Below, piece after piece: positions 30,197 to 43,964 of a stretch of 64,000 bases of DNA. The DNA is from Molanna angustata (taxonomy: Eukaryota; Arthropoda; Insecta; Trichoptera; Molannidae), in assembly GCA_963576475.1 (NCBI GenBank), contig OY754982.1:22804336-22868335 (forward strand), read 5' to 3'. The notes beneath the pieces were generated by a model, which had not been told where the DNA came from, did not search any database, and was given only the letters and a program-made list of their open reading frames with translations. How positions within the stretch are numbered: the stretch's first letter is position 1; each line of letters opens with the position of its first letter. The translations under genes were made by a program, and so were the position numbers.

Positions 30197-30620
30197 TCAT
30201 TTGTATGTTTTTAATTTTGAATTACTTATTTTGTGTTTAAAATGTGAATTTAACATGAACATTTCTGTTTTTTTTACTAACTTAAGACATTGCAGCAGAT
30301 AAGGTTTTCTCAGATTAAATAATCTACACTCTTTAGACAATTGTTTAGTGGGATATCTGAGAGGTTTGTTGTACATTTTTTTATAGGCAATCATTTTTTT
30401 ATAAAATTTCCAATGGTTCAATATGGCTGTCTATTACTCCTCCCCATGCAATCATACCATAATACGTTAAGATAGATTGTAACAAACTGAAGTGTGTCAT
30501 TTTGATTATATCAGTATCTTTAAAATAAATATCCTAGGTGCCTTGTTTTTTATACACAGGTAGTTAACATGTTTGTCCCATTTTAAATTTTAATCAATAA
30601 AATTACATGGGTTTATATCA
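30197..30620 (-). pseudogene. Non-LTR retrotransposon RT fragment, same family as 60718-63450
   Basis: Read on the minus strand it gives NLKWDKHVNYL, DTDIIKMTHFSLLQSIL, YGMIAWGGVI, NKPLRYPT, LFNLRKPYLLQCLK. Each has a counterpart in the intact frame at 60838-62382 (LRWDMHVDYL, KTDIIKMTYHSLVQSLL, YGIIAWGGAL, RKPLRYPT, LFDLRKLYLLQCLK). Stops and a frameshift break it. Only the region after the RT palm is left. Confidence 0.85.
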
Positions 30621-30629
30621 CTTGTTTAT

Positions 30630-30905
30630 CCGATGTCTATCTGCTTTATAAAATACTTAATAACCTTGTAGACAGCTCTTACCTACTCCAAAAAATTTCT
30701 TTCAACTGCCCCATGAAAACAACACGTTAAAATCACCTTTTCTATACACCACACTGCAGAACAAATTACGCACAGAATAATTATGTAAACAGATGCTTAA
30801 ATCATTACAATAGTCTTGACCCCCAACCGGATATATTTAACTCCACACAGACATCGATGAAACGCAAACTACGCGCGTTTATTGGTAATATCACTGGTTA
30901 AAAAT
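30630..30905 (+). pseudogene. Non-LTR retrotransposon C-terminal relic
   Basis: Plus-strand frames read FYTPHCRTNYAQNNYVNRCLNHYNS and LDPQPDIFNSTQTSMKRKLRAFIGN, ahead of which come LLQKISFNCP and a damaged MKTTR. This is the usual tail after the RT domain (P.CRTNYAQN...R.LN.YN). Stops are present near its start. It ends in a T/C-rich stretch. Confidence 0.7.
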
Positions 30906-31092
30906 AAAACCTACTTTCCCACTTCCTTATCAAGGCTTTCCTATATCCTTGGAAAGCCCTTCCCTTTCCCCCACATACACTCACCATCATACAATGACTA
31001 CCCAACATCAATAATATATAATAATTTAAATATGTGAAACTTTATAATTGGCTATTTTCTTTTGTATTCTTATTTGCAATTAAGTATTATAA

Positions 31093-33999
31093 ACTAGCTT
31101 TTATGTCCCGCCGTTGGCCAAGAATGTAAAATTGTGAAAGAAAAAGCAATCGTTTTTATAATATTGTCACCCAATTATTTTGCAATATCAGACTATGAAA
31201 AGTGGTTTGAAATTTGATTGAGTTTAAGTATTGTAAAATGTTCAAGTGATGGCCACAACCCATTCTTTTTTATATATTGCTATAAAGTGTGAATGAAGTA
31301 TAATATTTATACAATTTCTGCTCGCATGGACTATGCGTAATGGTTTTAAATATGACTGTTTATCAACGTTGTAAAGAGATTGGTTTGGCCACAACCCCCA
31401 TTTTTAAATATTATCATCGAAAACAAATTGTAATGTGTACCTATTGAAAATTTAGTAATTTTGGGTGTTGGGATGTGATTAAAATTTGATTAAACAAACG
31501 TAGGTACTGAAAAGATCTAGTATTGGTCACATCCCATTCGTTTTTATATTTTTTCATCAAGTGTGCATTATATTTTTGCTCAATTTGACTGAAAGTCTTC
31601 ATTAACGAAGAAGAAGAAGACTTGAACTATTGTAAATAGTTTTTAATTTGAATATAAATGTTGTGAAGAGTTCAGTAATGGCCACAACCCCCATTCTTTA
31701 AATATTAGGTGTTGAAAATTATTCAAAATAGGATGATATAAATGGTTTAAATTTAATTAAACAAAAGTATTGAAAAGATTCTAGTGCAGGTTATATCGTC
31801 ACATCCCATATCCCATTCATTTCATATGTATTTTCATCAAGTGTGCATATCGTTAATAATATTTCTGCACAATAGACTATTAGACTTAAAACTAACCCAA
31901 AAGACTAAATAAAAAAGAGAAAAATAAGTATAAGACTATAAGAAATAGTTTGTATAAAAAACTATTCCAATGGTCTACATAAAATAAGTAAAAATACATA
32001 TACCTAATAGAAGAATTAGACTATTGGAAATAGATTGTATAAAAGCTCACCCAAAGGTCTACAAAAAAGAAGAAGAAGAATATTTAGACTATTGGAAATA
32101 GTTTGTATTAAAACTCTCCCAAAAGTCTACGTACTTAAATGAAGAAGAATAATAATTAGACTAAAGGAAATAATTTTTATAAAAAAATGACCCAAATGTA
32201 TACATAAAAGAAGAAGAAGATGAATTAGACAATAGGAAATAGTTTGTATAAAAACTGCCCTAAAGGTCTACATAAAATTAAGAAGAAAAAGAATTAGACT
32301 CCAGGACCCGCCGCTTCAGGCCCTTCAGTACCTCCCGTCCCTTTAATCCCTCATTACGTCCCTTCCCATCAGGCCCTTCAGTACCTTCCGTCCCTTCAGG
32401 CAGTTTTATACCTCCCGTCCCTTCAGGCCCTTTAGTGCCTCCCTTCCCTTCATTACATCCCGTCCCATCAGTCGGTTAAGAAAAGTTTAAATCCAGAAAC
32501 CATCCTGGAAGAACCGCGAAGAGATGAAAGAACCTTCTTTTCCCAGGATGCTCTACTTAATAGGTAAAATGACTAAATACACGAAGAAGAAGAAAAAAGT
32601 TTAAACCCAGATACCTGCGAAGAGATGGAAGGACAGTTGGACCTTCTTCTCCCAGGATTCTCCAACTTCATAGGTAAAATGAGCAAAAATACACGATGAA
32701 GAAGAAGAAGAAGAAATAAGTTTAAATCCAGATACCTGCGAAGAGATGGAAGGAAAATTGGACATTCTTCTCCCAGGTTAGTCCACCTTCAAAGGTAAAA
32801 TGACCAAATAGACGATGAAGAAGAAGAAGAAAAAAGTTTAAATCCAGAAACCTGCGAAGAGATGGAAGGAAAATTGGACCTTCATCTCCCAGGATAGTTC
32901 ATCTTCATAGGTAAGATGACCAAGTACACGTTGAAGAAAAAGAAGAAAAAAGTTTATATGCAGAACCCGTCCTGGAAGACCTGTGAAGAGATGGAGGGAC
33001 AGTCGGACCTTCTTTTCCCAGGATATTCCCCCTTCATAGGTAAAACGACCAAATACACGAAGAAGAAGAAGAATAAGAAAAAAGTTTAAATCCAAAAACC
33101 ATCCTGGGCATACGCTCGACAATTCACCAAAGTTTCATTATAATCGGACAAACGGTTGATAAATAAATAAATAAAATAATTTTCCTATAGGAAATCAGTA
33201 TAGGTATATTATTGTTGATTTGTAAGTAAATAGTATTAGGTAGGTACCTACCTACAACAACCTTCTAAATAAATTCGATTCCTAACAAATTTTATTTGAA
33301 TATCACATTCTTTCTGTAGCCATGGAAACGATTCGAACACGTAAGTAATATCGAATGGTTCGGATACATTTTTTGAATATGTAGGTACCTACATTGGTTT
33401 GTTCGATGCCATAAAAATGAAAATTGTCAGAAAAATCAAATATTATTTACAAATTATGCAATTTTATTATGCCTATATCTTTACTAATAAATAACACATT
33501 TTTACAATATATGTCTTAAAACTTGCCGTAATGTCTTGTGTTTCATTTTATTATTTCATAATTACATTTATTTCAAAGGTTTATTATTTTCAAGAACATA
33601 TTCATTCGGTGGGAAAATGAAATATTGTATGAAAAGATATTAAAATGGCGGCGTTTATGTACAAAAGGCTTACTTTAAAAATAAGTTAAACATTATAATT
33701 ATACCGAATATTCACCATGTTTTTCACTTAAACGCTAAGTTATACTTCAAAATATATTTTTTTTGTGTAAATACCTACTTCTAACTTTTAAACTAACAGA
33801 TATTTGCGTGCAAAATGTACACTTTTTTGACAGATATGACTTGGAAAATTTTGTATGAAAAAAATAATTATTTAAATATTTTTAAAATTCAGCATTTTTA
33901 TCGCATTCTTTTTAGCGTGACACTGCATCAGGTATACTGGTACATGTTCGCACTTAAATTAGATTTTTAGATGCTCTTGGTTTTTCAGAAGGCGTGAGA

Positions 34000-34036
<37 letters not shown>

Positions 34037-34084
34037 ACACACACACACATACACTAACATTTTGATTGCTTTATTACTTTAGAT
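31093..34084. repeat. Composite dispersed repeat, copy 2 (~3.0 kb)
   Basis: Same order and ends as copy 1 at 26606-30166, in the same orientation and roughly 90% alike in the unique parts. It has fewer ~60-bp units and fewer ~118-bp units, which accounts for most of the length difference. The two copies enclose about 0.9 kb that holds two non-LTR relics. A (CA)n run has expanded at its end (33999-34050). Confidence 0.88.
33999..34050. repeat. (CA)n microsatellite
   Basis: About 25 CA/TA dinucleotides; copy 1 of the composite repeat has only a short cacacacaga here, so it grew after the duplication. Confidence 0.9.
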
Positions 34085-34187
34085 GTATAGCTGTTAAGTT
34101 TCTAAACAAATAAAAAATAAAATAAAAATACTTAAATATTTGGCGGAGTTTTTGTCTTCATTGTTGTCTTTTATTTGCAATTGTAAA

Positions 34188-37100
34188 TTGCAATGTTTAA
34201 ATTGCTCCTTGTTTCCCTATATAAACTATTTGCAATGTTTAAATTGCTCTATGTTTCCCTATATAAACTATTTGCAATGTTTAAATTGCTACTATTTGCA
34301 ATGTTTAAATTGCTCTATGTTTCCCTATATAAACTATTTGCAATGTTTAAATTGCTACTATTTGCAATGTTTAAATTGCTCTATGTTTCCCTATATAAAC
34401 TATTTGCAATGTTTAAATTGCTACTATTTGCAATGTTTAAATTGCTCTATGTTTCCCTATATAAACTATTTGCAATGTTTAAATTGCTCTATGTTTCCCT
34501 ATATAAACTATTTGCAATGTTTAAATTGCTCTATGTTTCCCTATATAAACTATTTGCAATGTTTAAATTGCTCCTTGTTTCCCTATATAAACTATTTGCA
34601 ATGTTTAAATTGCTACTATTTGCAATGTTTAAATTGCTCTATGTTTCCCTATATAAACTATTTGCAATGTTTAAATTGCTCCTTGTTTCCCTATATAAAC
34701 TATTTGCAATGTTTAAATTGCTACTATTTGCAATGTTTAAATTGCTCTATGTTTCCCTATATAAACTATTTGCAATGTTTAAATTGCTCTATGTTTCCCT
34801 ATATAAACTATTTGCAATGTTTAAATTGCTCTGTTTCCCTATATAAACTATTTGCAATGTTTAAATTGCTCCTTGTTTCCCTATATAAACTATTTGCAAT
34901 GTTTAAATTGCTCTATGTTTCCCTATATAAACTATTTGCAATGTTTAAATTGCTACTATTTGCAATGTTAAAATTGCTACTATTTGCAATGTTTAAATTG
35001 CTCTATGTTTCCCTATATAAACTATTTGCAATGTTTAAATTGCTCTATGTTTCCCTATATAAACTATTTGCAATGTTTAAATTGCTACTATTTGCAATGT
35101 TTAAATTGCTACTATTTGCAATGTTTAAATTGCTCTATGTTTCCCTATATAAACTATTTGCAATGTTTAAATTGCTCTATGTTTCCCTATATAAACTATT
35201 TGCAATGTTTAAATTGCTCTGTTTCCCTATATAAACTATTTGCAATGTTTAAATTGCTCCTTGTTTCCCTATATAAACTATTTGCAATGTTTAAATTGCT
35301 CTATGTTTCCCTATATAAACTATTTGCAATGTTTAAATTGCTACTATTTGCAATGTTTAAATTGCTACTATTTGCAATGTTTAAATTGCTCTATGTTTCC
35401 CTATATAAACTATTTGCAATGTTTAAATTGCTCTATGTTTCCCTATATAAACTATTTGCAATGTTTAAATTGCTCTATGTTTCCCTATATAAACTATTTG
35501 CAATGTTTAAATTGCTACTATTTGCAATGTTTAAATTGCTACTATTTGCAATGTTTAAATTGCTCTATGTTTCCCTATATAAACTATTTGCAATGTTTAA
35601 ATTGCTCTATGTTTCCCTATATAAACTATTTGCAATGTTTAAATTGCTCTGTTTCCCTATATAAACTATTTGCAATGTTTAAATTGCTCCTTGTTTCCCT
35701 ATATAAACTATTTGCAATGTTTAAATTGCTCTATGTTTCCCTATATAAACTATTTGCAATGTTTAAATTGCTACTATTTGCAATGTTTAAATTGCTACTA
35801 TTTGCAATGTTTAAATTGCTCTATGTTTCCCTATATAAACTATTTGCAATGTTTAAATTGCTCCTTGTTTCCCTATATAAACTATTTGCAATGTTTAAAT
35901 TGCTACTATTTGCAATGTTTAAATTGCTATATGTTTCCCTATATAAACTATTTGCAATGGTTAAATTGCTACTATTTGCAATGTTTAAATTGCTCTATGT
36001 TTCCCTATATAAACTATTTGCAATGTTTAAATTGCTCTATGTTACCCTATATAAACTATTTGCAATGTTTAAATTGCTCCTTGTTTCCCTATATAAACTA
36101 TTTGCAATGTTTAAATTGCTACTATTTGCAATGTTTAAATTGCTACTATTTGCAATGTTTAAATTGCTCTATGTTTCCCTATATAAACTATTTGCAATGT
36201 TTAAATTGCTCTATGTTTCCCTATATAAACTATTTGCAATGTTTAAATTGCTACTATTTGCAATGTTTAAATTGCTACTATTTGCAATGTTTAAATTGCT
36301 CTATGTTTCCCTATATAAACTATTTGCAATGTTTAAATTGCTCTATGTTTCCCTATATAAACTATTTGCAATGTTTAAATTGCTCTGTTTCCCTATATAA
36401 ACTATTTGCAATGTTTAAATTGCTCCTTGTTTCCCTATATAAACTATTTGCAATGTTTAAATTGCTCTATGTTTCCCTATATAAACTATTTGCAATGTTT
36501 AAATTGCTACTATTTGCAATGTTTAAATTGCTACTATTTGCAATGTTTAAATTGCTCTATGTTTCCCTATATAAACTATTTGCAATGTTTAAATTGCTCC
36601 TTGTTTCCCTATATAAACTATTTGCAATGTTTAAATTGCTACTATTTGCAATGTTTAAATTGCTATATGTTTCCCTATATAAACTATTTGCAATGGTTAA
36701 ATTGCTACTATTTGCAATGTTTAAATTGCTCTATGTTTCCCTATATAAACTATTTGCAATGTTTAAATTGCTCTATGTTACCCTATATAAACTATTTGCA
36801 ATGTTTAAATTGCTCCTTGTTTCCCTATATAAATTATTTGCAATGTTTAAATTGCTACTATTTGCAATGTTTAAATTGCTCTATGTTTCCCTATATAAAC
36901 TATTTGCAATGTTTAAATTGCTCTATGTTTCCCTATATAAACTATTTGCAATGTTTAAATTGCTCTGTTTCCCTATATAAACTATTTGCAATGTTTAAAT
37001 TGCTCCTTGTTTCCCTATATAAACTATTTGCAATGTTTAAATTGCTCTATGTTTCCCTATATAAACTATTTGCAATGTTTAAATTGCTCTATGTTTCCCT

Positions 37101-38584
37101 ATATACACTATTTGCAATGTTTAAATTGCTACTATTTGCAATGTTTAAATTGCTCTATTTTTCCCTTTATAAACTATTTGCAATGTTTAAATTGCTCTAT
37201 GTTTCCCTATATAAACTATTTGCAATGTTTAAATTGCTCTATGTTTCCCTATATAAACTATTTGCAATGTTTAAATTGCACTATGTTTCCCTATATAAAC
37301 TATTTGCAATGTTTAAATTGCTCTATGTTTCCCTATATAAACTATTTGCAATGTTTAAATTGCTCTATGTTTCCCTATATAAACTATTTGCAATGTTTAA
37401 ATTGCTCTATGTTTCCCTATATAAACTATTTGCAATGTTTAAATTGCTCTGTGTTTCCCTATATAAACTATTTGCAATGTTTAAATTGCTCTATGTTTCC
37501 CTATATAAACTATTTGCAATGTTTAAATTGCTCTGTTTCCCTATATAAACTATTTGCAATGTTTAAATTGCTCCTTGTTTCCCCATATAAACTATTTGCA
37601 ATGTTTAAATTGCTCTATGTTTCCCTATATAAACTATTTGCAATGTTTAAATTGCTACTATTTGCAATGTTTAAATTGCTACTATTTGCAATGTTTAAAT
37701 TGCTCTATGTTTCCCTATATAAACTATTTGCAATGTTTAAATTGCTCTATGTTTTCCTATATAAACTATTTGCAATGTTTAAATTGCTCCTTGTTTCCCT
37801 ATATAAACTATTTGCAATGTTTAAATTGCTACTATTTGCAATGTTTAAATTGCTCTATGTTTCCCTATATAAACTATTTGCAATGTTTAAATTGCTCTAT
37901 GTTTCCCTATATAAACTATTTGCAATGTTTAAATTGCTCTGTTTCCCTATATAAACTATTTGCAATGTTTAAATTGCTCCTTGTTTCCCTATATAAACTA
38001 TTTGCAATGTTTAAATTGCTCTATGTTTCCCTATATAAACTATTTGCAATGTTTAAATTGCTACTATTTGCAATGTTTAAATTGCTCTATGTTTCCCTAT
38101 ATAAACTATTTGCAATGTTTAAATTGCTCTATGTTTCCCTATATAAACTATTTGCAATGTTTAAATTGCTCCTTGTTTCCCTATATAAACTATTTGCAAT
38201 GTTTAAATTGCTACTATTTGCAATGTTTAAATTGCTCTATGTTTCCCTATATAAACTATTTGCAATGTTTAAATTGCTCTATGTTTCCCTATATAAACTA
38301 TTTGCAATGTTTAAATTGCTCTGTTTCCCTATATAAACTATTTGCAATGTTTAAATTGCTCCTTGTTTCCCTATATAAACTATTTGCAATGTTTAAATTG
38401 CTCTATGTTTCCCTATATAAACTATTTGCAATGTTTAAATTGCTCTATGTTTCCCTATATAAACTATTTGCAATGTTTAAATTGCTCTGTTTCCCTATAT
38501 AAACTATTTGCAATGTTTAAATTGCTCTATGTTTCCCTATATAAACTATTTGCAATGTTTAAATTGCTCTATGTTTCCCTATAA
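34188..38584. repeat. 4.4-kb satellite built from 42-, 24- and 40-bp units
   Basis: Every unit ends tttgcaatgtttaaattgct. Before it stands ctatgtttccctatataaacta or the ccttg variant (42 bp), ac only (24 bp), or ctgtttccctatataaacta (40 bp). The 40-bp units start at 34831, 35219, 35649, 36385, 36965, 37533, 37939, 38321 and 38487, and all but the last are followed by a ccttg unit, so they mark higher-order blocks. Private variants (gcaatggttaaatt, atgttaccct) recur 736 bp apart. 42 and 24 are multiples of three, so frames up to 436 codons stay open until a 40-bp unit. These frames have no start context or variation typical of genes. Confidence 0.97.
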
Positions 38585-38847
38585 ATTAAATAAATAAATG
38601 TGCGGATGCGGATTACTCTTCTTAACTTTTTCTTTCGAATGTTTTAAAGTACTAACTTATGTTTAAAAAATTGCAATTGTTAAATATTATATTAGGTACC
38701 TACTTAGTTTAAATTAAATTATTTAAAAGAACCTTTAAAAGGTTTATAACTTGATTCATATAACATAGCTACTGTAAATTTGTAATGTAACTGTTGGTTC
38801 TGTAAATCAATAAAATAAAAATAAATTCTTGTGAATGAAATCATACT
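38585..38847. other. Non-coding spacer
   Basis: AT-rich; begins with an aaataaataaat tail directly behind the satellite. No gene. Confidence 0.5.
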
Positions 38848-39075
38848 ATTTATTTATTTAATAAAGCTTCTCGGGCAACTAACAGGTACTATTTCTAATA
38901 TTAATTTAACACGCACCCAATAACAAGTTGCCACATTCTGGACACATACGATATTTATCGTCTCACAGTTCCAGACTGAAAACACAAATAAAAACTGTGT
39001 CTTCACCGGGAATCGAATCCGGGACCCTTGGATCAGCAGACACATACCTAACCAACTGAGCCACGAAGGCCGACT
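38848..39075 (-). mobile_element. tRNA-derived SINE, copy 1 of family B
   Basis: On the minus strand the head reads ggccttcgtggctcagttgg (A box TGGCTCAGTTGG) and ggattcgattcccgg (B box), a clear tRNA-like Pol III promoter. A ~150-bp body (aacttgttattgggtgcg, tagttgcccgagaag) follows and an aaataaataaat tail. A shorter relative lies at 51208-51352. Confidence 0.85.
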
Positions 39076-39078
39076 AAT

Positions 39079-39898
39079 ATATTATGGACTGTTTAAATTT
39101 TCCCAACTGAAACAAATCGATAATCTTAATGCATTATTAAAACAAAAAAAAAACTTGTATCAATAAAATATTTCATTTCACAACGAATATTAGTCGTGTG
39201 TACCTATACCTAGTACGTGCATCTATCTTAACCAAACCACCCCACGAGAAACCCGTTACGTTACAAAATGGCGTCGCATTGTTCTGTACACCTCTGAAAC
39301 TAGATACTAGGAAACGAAAGTTGGATTTGTTTACCTGCACGCGTTGCTTCGACGTTTTGAACTTCACCGAGCGTTAAGTAACAGTACTTCGCAAACACGA
39401 ATTGAATAATTAAAAGAAATATACTACACTTCTGTTGTATTTGATGATTAATAAACAATCAAATAGTGGACTCGAACAACGAACAACACTTTCGGCTAGT
39501 TTGGTTCCGTGCGAACCACCATCTAACCGTCGCTGGCATGACAACACGCCGGCTTGCACGGATCAATACGCGGTCGAGCTCGTTCGTGTGTGACACGAGG
39601 GGAGCCGAACGCGCGTTCGTATTCGTATTCATGCCAGAGCCGGCCGGGGTGCCAACCTACCTAACTATTTACCTATTTATTTTTATTATTACCCGAACTG
39701 AAACCATTCGCTCGGTACTTGACACAGTTTATATCCATGTATAGGCAATATGTATGTACATTACATAATATTATATTTATGTTGATGCGTACATTATCCA
39801 TATTGGATTAGTTGTTTTGCATCACTATTTACGTTTCATAGGCAGATGATACCTACTACAATTTTCTTGTGGTTATAAATTTCTAGACAATAATTTAT
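39079..39898. other. Non-coding stretch with a CpG-rich island at ~39480-39660
   Basis: The island is much richer in CG dinucleotides (gcgcgttcg, cggtcgagctcg, gccggccgg) than the AT-rich surroundings. It has a 92-codon plus frame without family features. It could be a promoter/first-exon area of an unseen gene; nothing else supports this. Confidence 0.35.
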
Positions 39899-40060
39899 CA
39901 GCTGCTATGGCTCAGTCAGTTGGATATCAGACTCCAGTATCCCCGGTTAGATTTCCGGTGGGGAGACAGTTTTTCGCTGTGTTTTAATCGAAAGCATTGA
40001 TCTGTCGAGGAACATCAAATTAGTTTCAAATTATACATTATATGAAAAAACTTTTATTAA
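39899..40060 (+). mobile_element. tRNA-headed SINE-like relic
   Basis: atggctcagtcagttgg (A-box-like) and ggttagatttccggtgggg (B-box-like) stand at tRNA spacing (39907-39965). The body after it is short and unrecognised. Moderately degenerate. Confidence 0.6.
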
Positions 40061-40295
40061 AACGTAATGTGGTGGACTTCTTGCCCGTGGGCATTATTTG
40101 CTAGTCAACCACAATAGTAAATGCGTATGTACCTAACAAGTATACATACATATATAAAAAAAATTTGGTACAGTTAAAAAAAATACACATACATACATGC
40201 ATAGGTACATACCATCACGGTATTTCCCACAATGTACGGTAACCAGCGATAGATGTGCTGGTGTGCTTAACCGAATGAAAGGAAACACGACACAT

Positions 40296-40402
40296 ACGTG
40301 TATACCCACACACGAGTCTCGCCTAAAAAGGCACTACATTCAGAATAGGTATGAACCTCATTGCTGAACTATGTTAGATGTTATTTTGCCTGCTGTTTTT
40401 TC
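40296..40402. repeat. Dispersed repeat, copy 2
   Basis: Same orientation and similar sequence as 7110-7225 (cgtgtatacccacacac, cattcagaat, gaacctcattgctgaact). It follows a degenerate catacatac/ccatcacgg stretch. Confidence 0.75.
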
Positions 40403-40639
40403 GATTACCCGACTATTACTATCCGTAGGTATTATATATAGGTACTCTTTGAATATTACGGGACACTCGAAAATGACGAAAATAACATAGAATGGAACCA
40501 CTAATCTTAGCGCGTGTCGCACATCAAAAAAATATTTATTATTATTCGATTTAAAAAAATAGAACATTCATCATATCGTAAATAGGTTTATTTAAAAACT
40601 GACAAAAAATAATGGCTACGACTATTTACACGACTCAAC

Positions 40640-40915
40640 CATAGACGAAAACCAAAAATAACCACAGAAAACGCAGATAAATCAAGTTATAAAAATATTT
40701 ACCTTTGTTTATACTTTGTTATAATTGTAGATCTCGATGAAAAAATGATTTATAAAACTAAGTAAATGTAATAAGATGCCAATATTATTTATTTTTTCTT
40801 CAAGTTGGTTTCCATGATGCATTTTTATGACCATTGAAAAAATGACAAAGGTAAATATTTTTGTATTTTGATTTATCTGCGCTTTCTATGGTTATAAATG
40901 ACCTAAAAACATAGA
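40640..40915. mobile_element. Inverted-repeat MITE
   Basis: aaccacagaaaacgcagataaatcaa ... atatttacctttgt (40660-40708) is inverted at 40845-40893 (acaaaggtaaatatttttg ... ttgatttatctgcgctttctatggtt). Outer ends catagacg repeat in both orientations. No coding frame. Confidence 0.8.
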
Positions 40916-41814
40916 CGACGTCAGAAAATTTGTCGTGTAAATAGACACTTTTTGGCGGGAAAACGCTTTTCCCGCCAATTCCGGTCGTAAAAATAGTGAC
41001 ACCGAAAAATAATATTAATCTTGACATCCTCTTCTTTTCTTCCTCTAATCCTTTTATTACTATGATTTTTTTTTATCTTAAACATATTTTTATTATTTTC
41101 GCTATCAATATTTTTGCTGTAGTATAACCTACAGGATAACTTTATCTGGTCGGATGTAAAATTGCCGAATGGCAAAAAGCCGCCACGTTATCGCCATCAT
41201 TGTTATTCTTCTTCTTCTTCGTCAATCGCAGCGATATCAATCAATCGCAGCAACGGGACGATTCTACTATCTTCCATTTCATTAACTTGGTCCCATCATA
41301 CCTATACAAACTGCTTTTCTTCTAAAAAGTTTATGTATTTTCTTAACAAGTCGACTGTTTCTCCTGGTAGTAGATCAGTTGAAAAGACCGTCACCAAGCA
41401 TCTTTGTTACTCTTTAAAAAGTGCATCTTTGTTAATCTTTATCCATTAATTCAAGATTGTCCAGTCGTGGAGCTATGCCATGAGCTGGTTCTGAACAGGA
41501 ATTGTTACCGGCTTCAGTGCATTGTACGAGGTAGGTATATATATATAGTTTGTTTATAGTCATCAACATCAGACACAGCCATGGCATCCGATCCACCATT
41601 GCCACAGTCACGATGTTGCCCTCATCCGTAATGAGATCAGATCTATCTGCACGACTACAGACTTCAGATACAAAAGTACTAAGCTGCCTTTTCTTCTCAA
41701 ACTATTGTTTTCATTGCAGAAAACCGATTTCAATGTTCATTCCTATATTGATTTATTAAGAACAATCATGTCTATAAACTATATACTTACCTGATTAAAA
41801 AATACGCATCACAT
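40916..41814. other. Non-coding stretch, no gene seen
   Basis: Includes ttcttcttcttcttc (41206-41221) and a short ta run near 41536. Frames at 41162-41449 and 41550-41759 show no recognisable features. Confidence 0.45.
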
Positions 41815-42215
41815 CAATAGAAAAGTGCACATCGCATTTTTACTCATATACATACAAAGTTTCACACCTCTTTCTTATTTATTCAAATAGAAAAGGTGCA
41901 TAACGCATTTTAACTCATAAAGGGTAAAACATTACATATCTCATGTTTAAATAGAAAAGTGCACATCGCATTTTTACTTATATAAATAGAAAATGGCACA
42001 CTACTTTCTTATTTATTCAAATAGAAAAGGTGCACAACGCATTTTAACTCATGTAAATGGAAAGGGTACAACATTACATATCTCACTTTTGTTCATATAA
42101 ATAGAAAAAGCACATCGCTTTCTTATTTAGGTATTAAATTTTACAACATTATCTCATTTTTGGCCATTTAAACAGAAAAGTGCACATAGTATTTTACTCA
42201 CATAAACACATAGAA
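41815..42215. repeat. Degenerate tandem repeat, ~60-70 bp
   Basis: The theme 'aaatagaaaagtgcacatcgcatttttactcatataaa' returns about seven times with substitutions and indels (for example at 41815, 41885, 41950, 42015, 42165). Confidence 0.8.
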
Positions 42216-42221
42216 AGGTTA

Positions 42222-43273
<1,052 letters not shown>

Positions 43274-43738
43274 ATGTGTTACATGCAACTAGTATTATAG
43301 ATTTTAGGTACTTCAAATCTATCCAATATGTATGATTACACTTCCTGAATATGCACCTTTATCAAAAATATTAAGAAAGTGTGATTGAGAAATTCAGCTG
43401 CAAATTTGATTTACTTAAAAATGAGTATGCAAACGCAGGTTTACTGTCATAAGATAATCTTCTCTTCCAACCAACTCGAGCGATGTAAATTCGTCACAAT
43501 AGTTTATGTGAATCTTAACTAAACTCGGTATCATAAGTACGAGTATGATTATATGATAATTTTCAAAACGAACAAAATAGAAATCATGGCAGCAACAAGG
43601 AAAAAAAAAGAATAATTATCATTCAATAATTCTTTAGCATTTTTGAAATATTCGTCCGGGTTGAGATGACGTATCATCATCTCTGAAGTTATTCTATAGT
43701 CATTGAATTTGAAGTGAAGAGCTCAAGATCTGATTGGT
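43274..43738. other. Non-coding stretch, no gene seen
   Basis: AT-rich; nothing recognised. Confidence 0.5.
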
Positions 43739-43748
43739 GTAATTAACG

Positions 43749-43964
43749 GATAGCCAAGTCTTCACACCAGATTTTTTATACCTATCCTACAAAAGTTAGG
43801 TAAAAATACCAATTTAGTAATATTTTTTAATATTCTATTTACTATTTTAATATATAATGCAACTGGCTCACGTCAGTTGCAATTATAACTGCAAACAAAC
43901 CTAACCAACCTATTTTTACCAAACTTTTGTAGGTTAGGTTTAAAAAATCTGGTGTGAAGACTAG
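43749..43964. mobile_element. MITE with 10-bp target duplication
   Basis: agtcttcacaccagatttttta (from 43757) is inverted near the right end (aaaaaatctggtgtgaagact to 43962), and the next ~25 bp also pair (cctacaaaagttagg / aaacttttgtaggttagg). gtaattaacg occurs on both sides (43739-43748, 43965-43974). A 9-11-bp duplication is typical of Mutator-like elements. No frame. Confidence 0.8.

Noticed and set aside
34140..38584. Overlapping frames of 80-436 codons, apparently a Cys-rich repeat protein family
   Set aside because: All derive from the 42/24/40-bp satellite; two phases are open at once and phase switches only at 40-bp units.
34188..38584. CRISPR-like array
   Set aside because: Repeats are contiguous variants without unique spacers, in a eukaryotic setting.
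39001..39075. Functional tRNA gene on the minus strand
   Set aside because: A and B boxes fit, but the fold is not a complete cloverleaf and the unit continues into a SINE body with a tail, recurring at 51208.
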